Positions 8,476 to 16,735 of a DNA stretch of 64,000 nucleotides are shown piece after piece. The stretch is taken from NCBI RefSeq assembly GCF_014200405.1, contig NZ_JACHBQ010000001.1, positions 1,302,001 through 1,366,000 of the forward strand. The letters run 5' to 3'. Within the stretch, counting starts at the first letter, position 1; each line of letters begins with the position of its first letter. The position numbers and the translations under genes were made by a program. The DNA is from Cryobacterium roopkundense (GTDB taxonomy: Bacteria; Actinomycetota; Actinomycetes; Actinomycetales; Microbacteriaceae). The notes beneath the pieces were generated by a model. That model searched no databases and was not told where the DNA came from. It saw nothing but the letters and a program-made list of their open reading frames with translations.

Positions 8476-8580
8476 CTAGTCGAAGGGATTCTCGACGAGT
8501 GCGTTCGAGTGCGTGGCGGAGAGGTGTGCCAGCTGCTCGGTTCCTGCGATTTCTGCGACGACGGTGTTTTCGGATTCCAT
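8476..8580 (-). CDS. Candidate RiPP precursor peptide, 34 residues
   Basis: The ATG at 8580 follows a strong ribosome-binding site (AGGAAGGA, six bases upstream). The frame ends at TAG 8476-8478. The peptide starts MESENTVVAEIAGTEQL, acidic and helix-prone like a leader, and ends HLSATHSNALVENPFD (residues 19-34). Candidate modifiable residues are Ser21, Thr23 and Ser25, with His19 and His24 nearby; there is no cysteine. It is the first gene of the minus-strand operon and faces the Fur-like box at 8650. There is no GG or other classic cleavage site; the core boundary is unknown. Size, position, ribosome-binding site, hairpin downstream and enzyme context all support it being the substrate. 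Confidence 0.72.
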   Translation of the reverse strand: MESENTVVAEIAGTEQLAHLSATHSNALVENPFD

Positions 8581-8609
8581 GAGGAGTCCTTCCTGTTGTG
8601 TTGTTGCAC

Positions 8610-8629
8610 GACCTCCCGTTTGGGTGGTC
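8610..8629. promoter_or_regulatory. Short inverted repeat in the precursor 5' leader
   Basis: GACCTCCC GTTT GGGTGGTC forms an eight-pair stem with one mismatch at the predicted 5' end of the precursor mRNA, about 30 bases before its ATG. It could protect the transcript or bind a regulator. Confidence 0.4.
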
Positions 8630-8635
8630 AGCTAG

Positions 8636-8665
8636 ACTCTAACCGACAATGACAATCATTATCAA
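8636..8665 (-). promoter_or_regulatory. Predicted promoter of the precursor operon
   Basis: On the minus strand TTGATA (8665-8660) and TAGAGT (8641-8636) are spaced by 18 bases, a reasonable housekeeping sigma match. The Fur-family palindrome covers the -35 element, so binding would block transcription. Confidence 0.5.
8650..8664. promoter_or_regulatory. Fur/Zur-family 7-1-7 operator
   Basis: TGACAATCATTATCA is a 7-1-7 palindrome with one mismatch, in an otherwise GC-rich sequence. It agrees closely with the general Fur-superfamily pattern TGATAATNATTATCA and with actinobacterial Zur sites (TGAAAATCATTTTCA; 13 of 15). In actinomycetes iron control is usually by DtxR/IdeR with a different box, so Zur is the favoured reader (inference). 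It lies between the divergent precursor and beta-propeller genes and could repress both. Confidence 0.65.
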
Positions 8666-8674
8666 TAAGGAGCG

Positions 8675-9928
8675 ATTATCAGCGAGTCGCATGAATCCAG
8701 GTTGGTCGTCGCCGACCAGAAAGCGGGCGCCCTGTATGTCGTCGATCCACGCACGTGCCAGATCCTGCGGCACGACACCGAAACCGTGCTGGCCGAGCAC
8801 GCTGGCTTCCTGCCGCTGCCGCACGGTCGGCTCGCGTACATTGACGACGGCGCCGGCGAGCTCGTGGTGCTCAACGTCTTCACGAACAGCCAGGACTGGC
8901 GAGAGAGCGCGGTCTCGGTCGCCATTCCCGGCGAGCACCTGGCCGCGAGCAGTACCGGCCGATTCATCGCCGTGACGACAGGCCTGGGCCGTGATTGGCA
9001 GCCGTGGAGCGACCTCGTCACCCTCGTTGACAGGCACGGCGCGCGCCCCCGCAGCCGCCGCATTCGCACCCGCCGCGGCGAACCCGGCGTCGTGATTGCG
9101 CGGGATATGGGCGAGGCGGACGCATCACCCGCTCTCGTCATTCGCCATCGCGAGCCGGGCTCCCTCGAAATGATCGGCGTCGCGGCCGTCCAATCGGCGG
9201 ATGCCCACGGCCCCGTCCTCCGCGGCGATCTCACCGAGCTGCCCGACGACGGCCATGGCGATGCCTACGATCCGCTGACGGGCATGATCTTCAACGCCAC
9301 CGGTTCCGGTGTGTACCGGCACACCCTCGAGAACGGGGTGCTTGTTGCGCACCCCACGGTGCCGTGGAACGTCCCGGGGAGGGCCTACTTTGTGCGCTTC
9401 TGCCCCCGCGACCGCTGCCTCTTCGCCGTGGTGCGCGGCGGCGACCCGGATCCGAAGAACTGGCAGGTCTGGACCAACCATCTCTGGCGCTACAGCCTGG
9501 ACACCCACAGCATCAGCACCGCCCCGATCGGCCCCGGCCTGGTATTTCGACTGGGCCTCACCCGCGATCACGCCGTGGTCACGCGCATCCGTCCCGACGG
9601 CGACGAGGCGGTCAGCTATCGTCGGCGTCCGGGTGCGGCACTGCAGGTGCACGGTCGCAGTGCTCTCCCGCCGATGAGCGACGCCCCGCGGCCCGGACGC
9701 GAGCCCTGGGATCGGGCGGAACGCCGGGCCATAGCCGCGTCGTCGGCGGGCTCCCTGTTTGCCGTGACGCGTGGTGGCCACGGCGAGCTGCACATTCTGG
9801 ATGCCGCAGACGCTGGCGCCACGATGCGCACGGTTAGGCTGCCGACGGCTCTCAACGAGGGCGGACACCTCGCCTGGCTCACCCGCGGCGAGGGAGACGC
9901 TCACGGTCACGACCTGGTGGGCCGCTAA
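8675..9928 (+). CDS. Beta-propeller protein of the RiPP cluster
   Basis: The protein has about 410-418 residues with repeated short beta-strand text typical of YncE/WD-like or S9-type propellers (ALYVVDPRTCQIL, LVVLNVFTNSQ, SLFAVTRGGHGELHILDA). No catalytic Ser motif, signal peptide or membrane helix is seen. The start is unclear. The ribosome-binding site AAGGAG at 8667-8672 precedes an in-frame ATT (8675) and ATC (8678), while the first common start codon is TTG 8702, 29 bases away; TAA at 8666 bounds the frame. Its stop is directly followed by the ATG of the oligopeptidase (TAAATG), implying joint work on the peptide. Function unknown: possibly a chaperone, an inhibitor or a lid-like partner of the peptidase. 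Confidence 0.75.
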   Translation: MISESHESRLVVADQKAGALYVVDPRTCQILRHDTETVLAEHAGFLPLPHGRLAYIDDGAGELVVLNVFTNSQDWRESAVSVAIPGEHLAASSTGRFIAVTTGLGRDWQPWSDLVTLVDRHGARPRSRRIRTRRGEPGVVIARDMGEADASPALVIRHREPGSLEMIGVAAVQSADAHGPVLRGDLTELPDDGHGDAYDPLTGMIFNATGSGVYRHTLENGVLVAHPTVPWNVPGRAYFVRFCPRDRCLFAVVRGGDPDPKNWQVWTNHLWRYSLDTHSISTAPIGPGLVFRLGLTRDHAVVTRIRPDGDEAVSYRRRPGAALQVHGRSALPPMSDAPRPGREPWDRAERRAIAASSAGSLFAVTRGGHGELHILDAADAGATMRTVRLPTALNEGGHLAWLTRGEGDAHGHDLVGR

Positions 9929-11569
9929 ATGACGGGCGCCATGCACCGCAGCTTTGAGCACGCGGCCGGCTCCTGGCCCGCCCGGACGCGTCTCACGGCC
10001 GCCCTCGTGCGAGCCGAAGACTACGAGGCGCCGGGACTCCCCATTCTGCGCGGGAGAACGGCGTTCTATCGAAATCGACGGGCGGGGGAATCAGACTTCT
10101 GCCTGCGTCGGGCCGACATCGACCGGCTGTCAAGCCGCTTCGCAGCGGAACGGGTTTTGCTGGACCCTGCGGTATTCCACCCCACGGGAACAGCGGTCAT
10201 CAACGCTTTCTCGGTGAGCCCCGACGGCACCAACGTCGTCGCCGAGGTCGCTCTCGACGGGCGAGAGACCGGCCAACTCGTCGTGATCGACGCCGTCACC
10301 GGCACCCAGCACCGAGTGCCCCGGCTCGAGGTGAGATACAGTGCGGCGGTGTGGTTGCCTGACAGCTCGGGGTTCTCGTGCACGGGACGCCTCGACATCG
10401 AGGAGGACTCGTCGTACCTGTGCATTCCGGGCGCCACTGCCGTTGTGGTGCGCGAGCAACCCGCCGCGGCGCGCGCGGCACCCGCGCGCGCCGCGACATC
10501 CGTTGCGATCGGTGAGCGTCATCTTTCGCTGCGTACTGACGGCGGATCGAGCGTCTTGGAGATCGGCGGCACACCGCCGGCGCGGCTCGACCTCGGGCTC
10601 GATCGCCTCATGCACGTGGACCGGTTTTCGGCCAATACCGTCGGCACCGGCCACGAGGCCTGGATCGTGGCCTCCGACCCGGGTACGCCGCCGCGGCTGT
10701 ACCGTCTCGACCCCGAGACCGGGCAGACACAGGTCTTCTCCCCGGCTGGCGGCGGGATTGGCGGGAACCTCGCTCACCAGCGACTCACAGCCCCGATGAG
10801 TGACGGAGCAGAGGTGGACCTGCTCGTGACCGCCCGTCGCGACGATCTGGATCCGTCTGGCCTGCCCCACACGCCGCGTGCGCTCATTCTCACGTGCTAT
10901 GGCGGCTTCGGGGTCTCGAGCGGGCCGGAGTACGAAGCGAGCGTTCCGGCGTGGCTCGAACTCGGCGGCGTGTTCGTGACGGCGCAGATCCGCGGCGGCG
11001 GCGAGAAAGGCCCCGCCTGGCACGAGGCGGGTCGCCGGGCGAATAAGCTGCGCTCGATCACCGACCTAATCGAGTGCGCCGTGTACCTCCAGCGCACCGG
11101 ATGGTGCACTTCGGCGTCTCTGTGCCTGATGGGTGCCTCGCACGGCGGTCTGGTTGTGCTCGCCGCCGCGCTTCGACGCCCGGGCCTGTGCGCCGCCGTG
11201 GCCTGTACCGCGCCTCTGCTGGACATGACGCAATTCCACCGCGAGGGCCTGGGAGCCCGCTGGCTGACGGAGTTCGGCCACCCAGACGACCCCACAGAAC
11301 GGGCGCGCCTGCTGAGGTATTCACCGCGACATCTGCTGGAGGCACTGCCACTGGACGCCCCGCTTCCGGCGGTGCTCTGCGCAGTTTTTGAGGCGGACGA
11401 ACGCGTGCCTGCGGCGGGAGCCGCCGAATTTGTGAAGTCCCTGCGGCGACGCGGTGGCCGGGCATGGCTTCGCAGCGAAGCCGCCGCCGGACATGGGCCC
11501 AAACCGCTCGACCAGGTGCGCCGGTTCTCGGCCGATGTGCTGAGCTTCGCCGCCGCCCACACAGAATAA
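9929..11569 (+). CDS. Prolyl oligopeptidase family serine peptidase (S9A)
   Basis: The 546-residue protein has an N-terminal beta-propeller (about 30-300) and a C-terminal alpha/beta-hydrolase domain. Hallmarks are YGGFGVSSGPEYEAS, the QIRGGGEKGPAWHEAG block, the nucleophile GASHGG (Ser404), Asp in FEADERVP and His in AAAGHGP, giving a complete triad. No signal peptide is seen, so it is likely cytoplasmic. The ATG follows the propeller gene's TAA with no gap. Family members cut after proline and in several RiPP pathways (POPB, PCY1) remove leaders or macrocyclise. Here the only proline of the precursor is Pro32 near its end, so it may trim the C terminus, cyclise, or act on leader sequence in a non-prolyl way. 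Confidence 0.85.
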   Translation: MTGAMHRSFEHAAGSWPARTRLTAALVRAEDYEAPGLPILRGRTAFYRNRRAGESDFCLRRADIDRLSSRFAAERVLLDPAVFHPTGTAVINAFSVSPDGTNVVAEVALDGRETGQLVVIDAVTGTQHRVPRLEVRYSAAVWLPDSSGFSCTGRLDIEEDSSYLCIPGATAVVVREQPAAARAAPARAATSVAIGERHLSLRTDGGSSVLEIGGTPPARLDLGLDRLMHVDRFSANTVGTGHEAWIVASDPGTPPRLYRLDPETGQTQVFSPAGGGIGGNLAHQRLTAPMSDGAEVDLLVTARRDDLDPSGLPHTPRALILTCYGGFGVSSGPEYEASVPAWLELGGVFVTAQIRGGGEKGPAWHEAGRRANKLRSITDLIECAVYLQRTGWCTSASLCLMGASHGGLVVLAAALRRPGLCAAVACTAPLLDMTQFHREGLGARWLTEFGHPDDPTERARLLRYSPRHLLEALPLDAPLPAVLCAVFEADERVPAAGAAEFVKSLRRRGGRAWLRSEAAAGHGPKPLDQVRRFSADVLSFAAAHTE

Positions 11570-11622
11570 GAAAGGTTACACACCCGTGTGAGGCGAGGCA
11601 GCCGCGCAGTTAAGCTGTCCGA

Positions 11623-14600
11623 ATGAAACCTGCACGCGTCGGCGCCTCCCAGCACGTCAATTCGAGCCCCGGGGCGGCCACGCCCGGTGCGGCGGATGCC
11701 GCCAGGCCGGCCCGCTCGCAGGCACTGCTTGACGCGCTTCGCACCACGGTCGTGATCGCCGACGGCGCCATGGGCACCATGCTGCAGGAACACAACCCCA
11801 CCCTCGACGATTATCAACAGCTCGAGGGCTGCAACGAAATCCTCAACGTCAGCCGCCCCGACATCATCGCGGCCATCCACGACGTCTATCTCGAAACCGG
11901 CATCGACGCCGTGGAGACCAACACGTTCGGCGCTAACTGGTCCAACCTCTCCGACTACGACATTGAAGACCGCATCGAGGAGCTCGCCCGCACCGGCGCC
12001 CTGATCGCCCGCGAGCGTGTGGAGGCCTTCGAAGCCCGCGACGGCCGGGTGCGCTGGGTTCTCGGTTCGATGGGCCCGGGCACCAAGCTGCCGAGCCTCG
12101 GCCACACCACCTATGCCAACCTCAAATCCACGTTCGCGGAGCAGGCCCTGGGGCTCATCCGCGGCGGCGCCGACGCGTTCCTGATCGAGACCTCGCAGGA
12201 CCTGCTGCAGACCAAGTCCGCGGTGAACGGATGCAAGCAGGCCGTCGCAGAGACCGGCATCCGCTTGCCCATTTTCGTGGAAGTGACGGTGGAGACCACC
12301 GGAACCATGCTGATGGGCAGCGAGATCGGCGCGGCACTGACAGCCCTCGAGCCGCTCGGGATCGACGCGATCGGCCTGAACTGTGCCACCGGGCCCACCG
12401 AGATGAGCGAGCACCTGCGGCACCTGTCCAAGTTCTCGCGCGTTCCCGTGATCTGTATGCCCAACGCCGGTCTGCCGCAGCTCACCAAGACCGGCGCGAG
12501 CTACCCGCTCACGCCGGAGCAGCTCGCCACCGCCCACGAACAGTTCGTGAAGGAGTTCGGCCTGGGACTCGTGGGCGGATGCTGCGGCACGACCCCGGAG
12601 CACATGAAGGCCGTCGTCGATCGGCTGCGCGGCACCCCGGTGAAGGCCCGCACGCTCGAGGTCGACCCCGGCGTCGCGAGCCTGTACCAGCACGTGAGCT
12701 TCGACCAGGACAGCGCGTTCCTCGCGATCGGGGAGCGCACCAACGCCAACGGCTCCCGGGCGTTCCGCGACGCGATGCTCGCCGAGAACTGGGACGACTG
12801 CGTCGACATCGCCCGCGCCCAGGTACGCGACGGCGCCCACCTGCTCGACGTCTGCATCGACTACGTGGGCCGCGACGGCGTTGCCGACATGAAACAGGTC
12901 GTCTCCCGGCTTGCAAGCGCGTCCACCCTGCCGCTCGTGATCGATTCCACCGAGCCGGCCGTGCTTCAGACCGGCATGGAACTCATCGGCGGGCGGCCCG
13001 TCGTCAACTCGGTCAACTTCGAAGACGGCGAAGGTCCCACCTCGCGCTTCGGACTCATCATGCCCCTGGTGAAGGAACACGGCGCCGCCGTGATTGCCCT
13101 CACCATCGACGAGGAGGGCCAGGCTCGCACGGCCGAGCACAAGGTGCGCATCGCCACCCGCCTCGTCGACACTCTCGTGAACGAGTGGGGCATGCGCGTC
13201 GAGGACATTATCGTGGACGCCCTCACCTTTCCGATCGCCACCGGCCAGGAAGAGACCCGCCGCGACGGCATCGAGACCATCGACGCCATTCGCCAGATCA
13301 AGGCCAAATACCCCGGCATCCACACCACCCTTGGCGTCTCCAATGTCTCGTTCGGGCTCAACCCGGCCGCGCGGTCCGTGCTCAACTCGGTGTTCCTGCA
13401 CGAGGCCACCGAGGCCGGCCTCGACTCGGCCATCGTCAACTCGGCCAAGATCGTGCCGCTCGCCTCGGTTCCCGATGACCGTCGCAAGGTGGCTCTCGAC
13501 CTCGTCTGGGACCGCCGCGAGTACGACGCCGACGGAACCCTCACCTATGACCCGCTCGTGGCCCTGCTCGACCTGTTCGCGGGCGTTGACTCCGCCGCTT
13601 TGAAAGACGAACGGGCCGCGGAACTCGCCGCTCTGCCGGTGGGGGAACGGCTCGAACGCCGCATCATCGACGGCGAAGCCAAGGGACTCGAGGCCGACCT
13701 CGACCTCGCCCGTGCTGGGGGCCTCTCCGCCCTCGACATCGTCAATGTGCACCTGCTTGTGGGAATGCAAGTGGTGGGTGCCCGGTTCGGCAGCGGCGAG
13801 ATGCAGCTGCCCTTCGTGCTGCAGTCCGCCGAGGTGATGAAGGCCGCCGTGGCTCTGCTTGAGCCGCACATGGAGAAGTCCGAGGCGGCCGGCAAGGGCA
13901 CTATCGTGCTCGGCACGGTGCGCGGCGACGTGCACGACATTGGCAAGAACCTCGTGGACATCATCCTCACCAACAACGGCTACGACGTGATCAACATCGG
14001 CATCAAGCAGCCGATTGCCGAGTTCATCAGGGTGGCCGAGGAGAATAATGCGGATGTGATCGGCATGAGCGGCCTGCTCGTGAAGTCCACCGTGGTGATG
14101 AAAGAGAACCTGCTTGAGCTGAACTCCCGCGGGCTCGCCAAGACGTGGCCCGTGCTGCTCGGAGGTGCCGCCCTCACCCGCTCCTACGTGGAAGACGACC
14201 TCGATAGCGTGTTCGACGGGCAGGTGCGCTACGCCCGCGACGCCTTCGAAGGCCTCGCTCTGATGGAACCTCTCGTGGCCATCGCGCGCGGAGCCGACCC
14301 GGACTCCGTGGGCCTGCCTGCCCTGAAGAAGCGCATCCACAAGAAAAGCCTGCTGACCCTTACCGAGCCAGAAGAGATGCCGAGCCGCTCCGACGTGGCC
14401 TCGGACAATGCGGTTCCCGTTCCGCCGTTTTGGGGCACCCGCATCGTCAAGGGCGTAGCCCTCGCGGAGTTCTCCGCCTTCCTCGACGAGCGAGCCACAT
14501 TCATGGGGCAGTGGGGCCTCAAGCCGAGCCGCGCCGAAGACGGCGCGAGCTACCAGGAACTCGTAGACACCGTGGGCCGGCCGCGGCTGCGCTACTGGCT

Positions 14601-15273
14601 CGATCGCATTCTCGGGGAGGGGATGCTCGACGCGTCCGTGGCCTACGGCTATTTCCCTGTTGTCGCGGAAGGCGACGACATGGTCGTGCTGCACCACGGC
14701 GACGACCCCACCGGGCTGGTGGGCCCGGCCGGGCTGCTCGCTCCCGACGGGGGATCGGGTGCCCCGGTGGGCACCGAGCGATTGCGGTTCGCCTTTCCGC
14801 GCCAACGCCGCGACAAGCACCTCTGCCTCGCCGACTTCGTGCGGTCGAGGGAGAGCGGGCAAACGGATGTCGTGGCTGTGCAGCTCGTGACGGCCGGGTC
14901 CAACGTGGACTCGGTCACCGCAAAGCTCTTCGCCGAGAACAAGTACCGCGACTATATGGAGCTCAACGGGCTCACCATGCAGCTCACGGAGGCCCTCGCC
15001 GAGTACTGGCACTCCCGCATCCGTGCCGAATTCGGTGTGGGCGCGGAAGACCCCTCCGACGTGGCCGGCATGTTCAAGCTCGAGTACCGCGGCGCGCGCT
15101 TCTCGCTCGGCTACCCGGCGTGCCCCGAGATGGAGGACCGCCGCAAGGTCGTCGAGCTGCTGAAGCCAGAGCGGATGGGCGTGGTCTTGTCGGAGGAGTT
15201 ACAGCTGCACCCGGAGCAGTCAACGGACGCCTTCGTCTTCCACCACCCCCAGGCCAAGTACTTCTCCGTCTAG
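11623..15273 (+). CDS. metH: Cobalamin-dependent methionine synthase
   Basis: This full-length 1216-residue MetH transfers a methyl group from methyltetrahydrofolate to homocysteine through B12. The homocysteine domain (about 30-350) has zinc ligands Cys254 (GLNCATGP) and Cys320/Cys321 (GGCCGTTPEH). The pterin domain follows (about 365-640, GERTNANGSRAF, ASTLPLVIDS). The cap and B12-binding domains (about 660-900) have the axial-ligand motif DVHDIG with His771. The AdoMet reactivation domain has GYPACPEMEDR near the C terminus. The ATG at 11623 gives about 30 extra Ala-rich residues before the conserved region. No cobalamin riboswitch can be fitted in the 53-bp leader. Functionally it joins the sulfur-amino-acid genes at 22883-25467. 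Confidence 0.97.
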   Translation: MKPARVGASQHVNSSPGAATPGAADAARPARSQALLDALRTTVVIADGAMGTMLQEHNPTLDDYQQLEGCNEILNVSRPDIIAAIHDVYLETGIDAVETNTFGANWSNLSDYDIEDRIEELARTGALIARERVEAFEARDGRVRWVLGSMGPGTKLPSLGHTTYANLKSTFAEQALGLIRGGADAFLIETSQDLLQTKSAVNGCKQAVAETGIRLPIFVEVTVETTGTMLMGSEIGAALTALEPLGIDAIGLNCATGPTEMSEHLRHLSKFSRVPVICMPNAGLPQLTKTGASYPLTPEQLATAHEQFVKEFGLGLVGGCCGTTPEHMKAVVDRLRGTPVKARTLEVDPGVASLYQHVSFDQDSAFLAIGERTNANGSRAFRDAMLAENWDDCVDIARAQVRDGAHLLDVCIDYVGRDGVADMKQVVSRLASASTLPLVIDSTEPAVLQTGMELIGGRPVVNSVNFEDGEGPTSRFGLIMPLVKEHGAAVIALTIDEEGQARTAEHKVRIATRLVDTLVNEWGMRVEDIIVDALTFPIATGQEETRRDGIETIDAIRQIKAKYPGIHTTLGVSNVSFGLNPAARSVLNSVFLHEATEAGLDSAIVNSAKIVPLASVPDDRRKVALDLVWDRREYDADGTLTYDPLVALLDLFAGVDSAALKDERAAELAALPVGERLERRIIDGEAKGLEADLDLARAGGLSALDIVNVHLLVGMQVVGARFGSGEMQLPFVLQSAEVMKAAVALLEPHMEKSEAAGKGTIVLGTVRGDVHDIGKNLVDIILTNNGYDVINIGIKQPIAEFIRVAEENNADVIGMSGLLVKSTVVMKENLLELNSRGLAKTWPVLLGGAALTRSYVEDDLDSVFDGQVRYARDAFEGLALMEPLVAIARGADPDSVGLPALKKRIHKKSLLTLTEPEEMPSRSDVASDNAVPVPPFWGTRIVKGVALAEFSAFLDERATFMGQWGLKPSRAEDGASYQELVDTVGRPRLRYWLDRILGEGMLDASVAYGYFPVVAEGDDMVVLHHGDDPTGLVGPAGLLAPDGGSGAPVGTERLRFAFPRQRRDKHLCLADFVRSRESGQTDVVAVQLVTAGSNVDSVTAKLFAENKYRDYMELNGLTMQLTEALAEYWHSRIRAEFGVGAEDPSDVAGMFKLEYRGARFSLGYPACPEMEDRRKVVELLKPERMGVVLSEELQLHPEQSTDAFVFHHPQAKYFSV

Positions 15274-15349
15274 CGGTCTCCCAGCCCCAATCAAACCGTT
15301 GGTCGCGCCACCTCGTTGGTCGCCCCTGATCTCGATGCTCCTATAGATG

Positions 15350-16417
15350 TCAAGCTGAGATTGCGGCTTGTTGGTGGCGTTCTCTGATGGTGATGAGGAT
15401 TTGGAATATCTCTCGTGCGACGTAGCGTTTGAGGAGGCGCATGGCCTCGCGTTTGGTCTTTCCGCGGGCGAGGGCTTTGACTACGTAGTCGCGGGTTTTC
15501 TCGTGGGATTTCATCCTGACCATGACGATTCGGTAGGCCGCTGAGTTGCCTTGGCGGTGGCCGCCGCGGTTCAATCGGTGTCGGTTGGTCTTGCCGGATG
15601 AGGCTTGGATTGGGGCGGTGCCGATGAGGTGTGCGAAGGCGGATTCGTTGTTGAGGCGGTCGACGTTTTCGCCGGCGACGATCAGCATTGTCGCGGCGAC
15701 GTCCGGTCCAACGCCGTGCACGGCGAGCAGTTCCGGGGCGTGTTCTTTTACGATGGCGCCGAGGCGTTTCATCAGCCGGTCGGCTTCTGTGAGCAACTCC
15801 AAATAGCGTTTGCCGAGGGAGCGGAGGACATTCTTCGTTTCGGTCATGACGAGGTCGTCGGCCTTGCGCACGGGGAGTTTTGAGCAGCGCAGAGCCAGGT
15901 TCTTCGCCTTGAGCTTCGCGAGGCTCACGCGCAGGTCTGCGGGGGCGCTGACGATCAGGCCTTGCAGCTGGTTCATGCTCTCGGTGCGCTGTTTGACTAG
16001 CAAGCGGCGGGAGGTGCGGAGCACGCGCAGGGCCTCCACGAAGCCGTCCTGGGTCTTCGGGACGGCGGTGGCGAGCTCGTTGAGGACGGCGCGGGCCGCG
16101 TTGTAAGCGTCGATCTGGTCGGTCTTGCCGCGCAGGCGCCGCAGCTGCTTATCCGGCGCGATGACGTCGATGACGGGGATGCCACGGCGGGTGAGTTCGC
16201 GGGTGAGGCCGGCGCCGTAGGACCCGGTCCCCTCGACGCCGGCGCGGCCGATCCGGCCGACGCCGGTCGCCCAGGCGATGAGGTCGGAGTAGCCGGCGGA
16301 GGTGGCGTCGAACTTCCGGTCGGCGATCGATTTTCCGACGTGGTTGATCACCGCCGCGTGATGAAAATCTTTGTGCGTATCGACGCCGAGGATCAGATCC
16401 TTGCGGGAATAGGTCAT
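15350..16417 (-). mobile_element. IS110-family transposase (DEDD recombinase)
   Basis: The 355-residue transposase starts MTYSRKDLILGVDTHKDFH, with the first DEDD Asp at residue 13 and further acidic residues in VEGTGSYGAGL and KTDQIDAY. The C-terminal Transposase_20 part has HGVGPDVAATMLI and the serine-containing SSGKTNRHRLNRGGHRQGN. The length is normal and the gene looks intact. IS110 elements lack long terminal inverted repeats, so the exact ends cannot be fixed; by family rule the upstream non-coding end (beyond 16417) carries the bridge RNA. It separates metH from the HNH gene and lies beside extragenic palindromic repeats, a usual target for this family. Confidence 0.93.
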
Positions 16418-16640
16418 GCTGAATACAGCCCTTCTGTTTGAGGGTCAGTGTTCAGGGGCACCGTCAGACAAGTCAGTGAAGAGGCTGGAGTCAAGCTCCT
16501 ATTAAGTCATGGTGGTGCTCCCGAACGCGACAATGCGTTCGGGGGCTGGACACCGGTCGACGCATCGAGACCAAGACAACCAAAGCGTCAGACAGGCTCT
16601 GAGTCAGACCGGGCCAACCCCCTGTAACCATCATCACTGA
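16418..16640 (-). ncRNA. Candidate IS110 bridge-RNA region
   Basis: This non-coding stretch lies directly upstream of the IS110 transposase, where family members encode the bridge RNA that pairs with donor and target DNA. It holds a perfect 9-bp stem CCCGAACGC (16520-16528) / GCGTTCGGG (16535-16543) with a six-base loop, and repeated short words such as GTCAGACA (16465 and 16588 areas) that could form guide loops. Ends and fold are not defined here. Confidence 0.4.
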
Positions 16641-16676
16641 CAGGCTCGATCCAAGCGCTGCTCGGCCCCCACCTGC

Positions 16677-16700
16677 TGGTCGAGGAGCGAGGCACGAGCG
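16677..16700. repeat. Direct-repeat copy of the palindromic element's left arm
   Basis: A 24-base sequence beginning TGGTCGAGGAGCGAGG is identical to 16736-16759. It appears to be a solo half-copy of the palindromic unit on the IS side, perhaps split off by element insertion. Confidence 0.6.
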
Positions 16701-16735
16701 TCTACTAGGGAAGCGCATCGTGTTCCCCATCCCGT

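Noticed and set aside
8640..8670. DtxR/IdeR iron box
   Set aside because: The palindrome has 7-1-7 Fur-family geometry and lacks the TTAGG/CCTAA halves of DtxR/IdeR sites.
11570..11622. Cobalamin riboswitch before metH
   Set aside because: Only 53 bp separate it from the upstream stop codon, too short for a B12 aptamer, and no B12-box-like sequence was seen.
10897..15012. Very long open frame antisense to metH (over 1300 codons)
   Set aside because: It mirrors metH and the peptidase gene in high-GC DNA; its translation is His/Gly/Val-rich with no domain, while the plus-strand genes have complete motifs.
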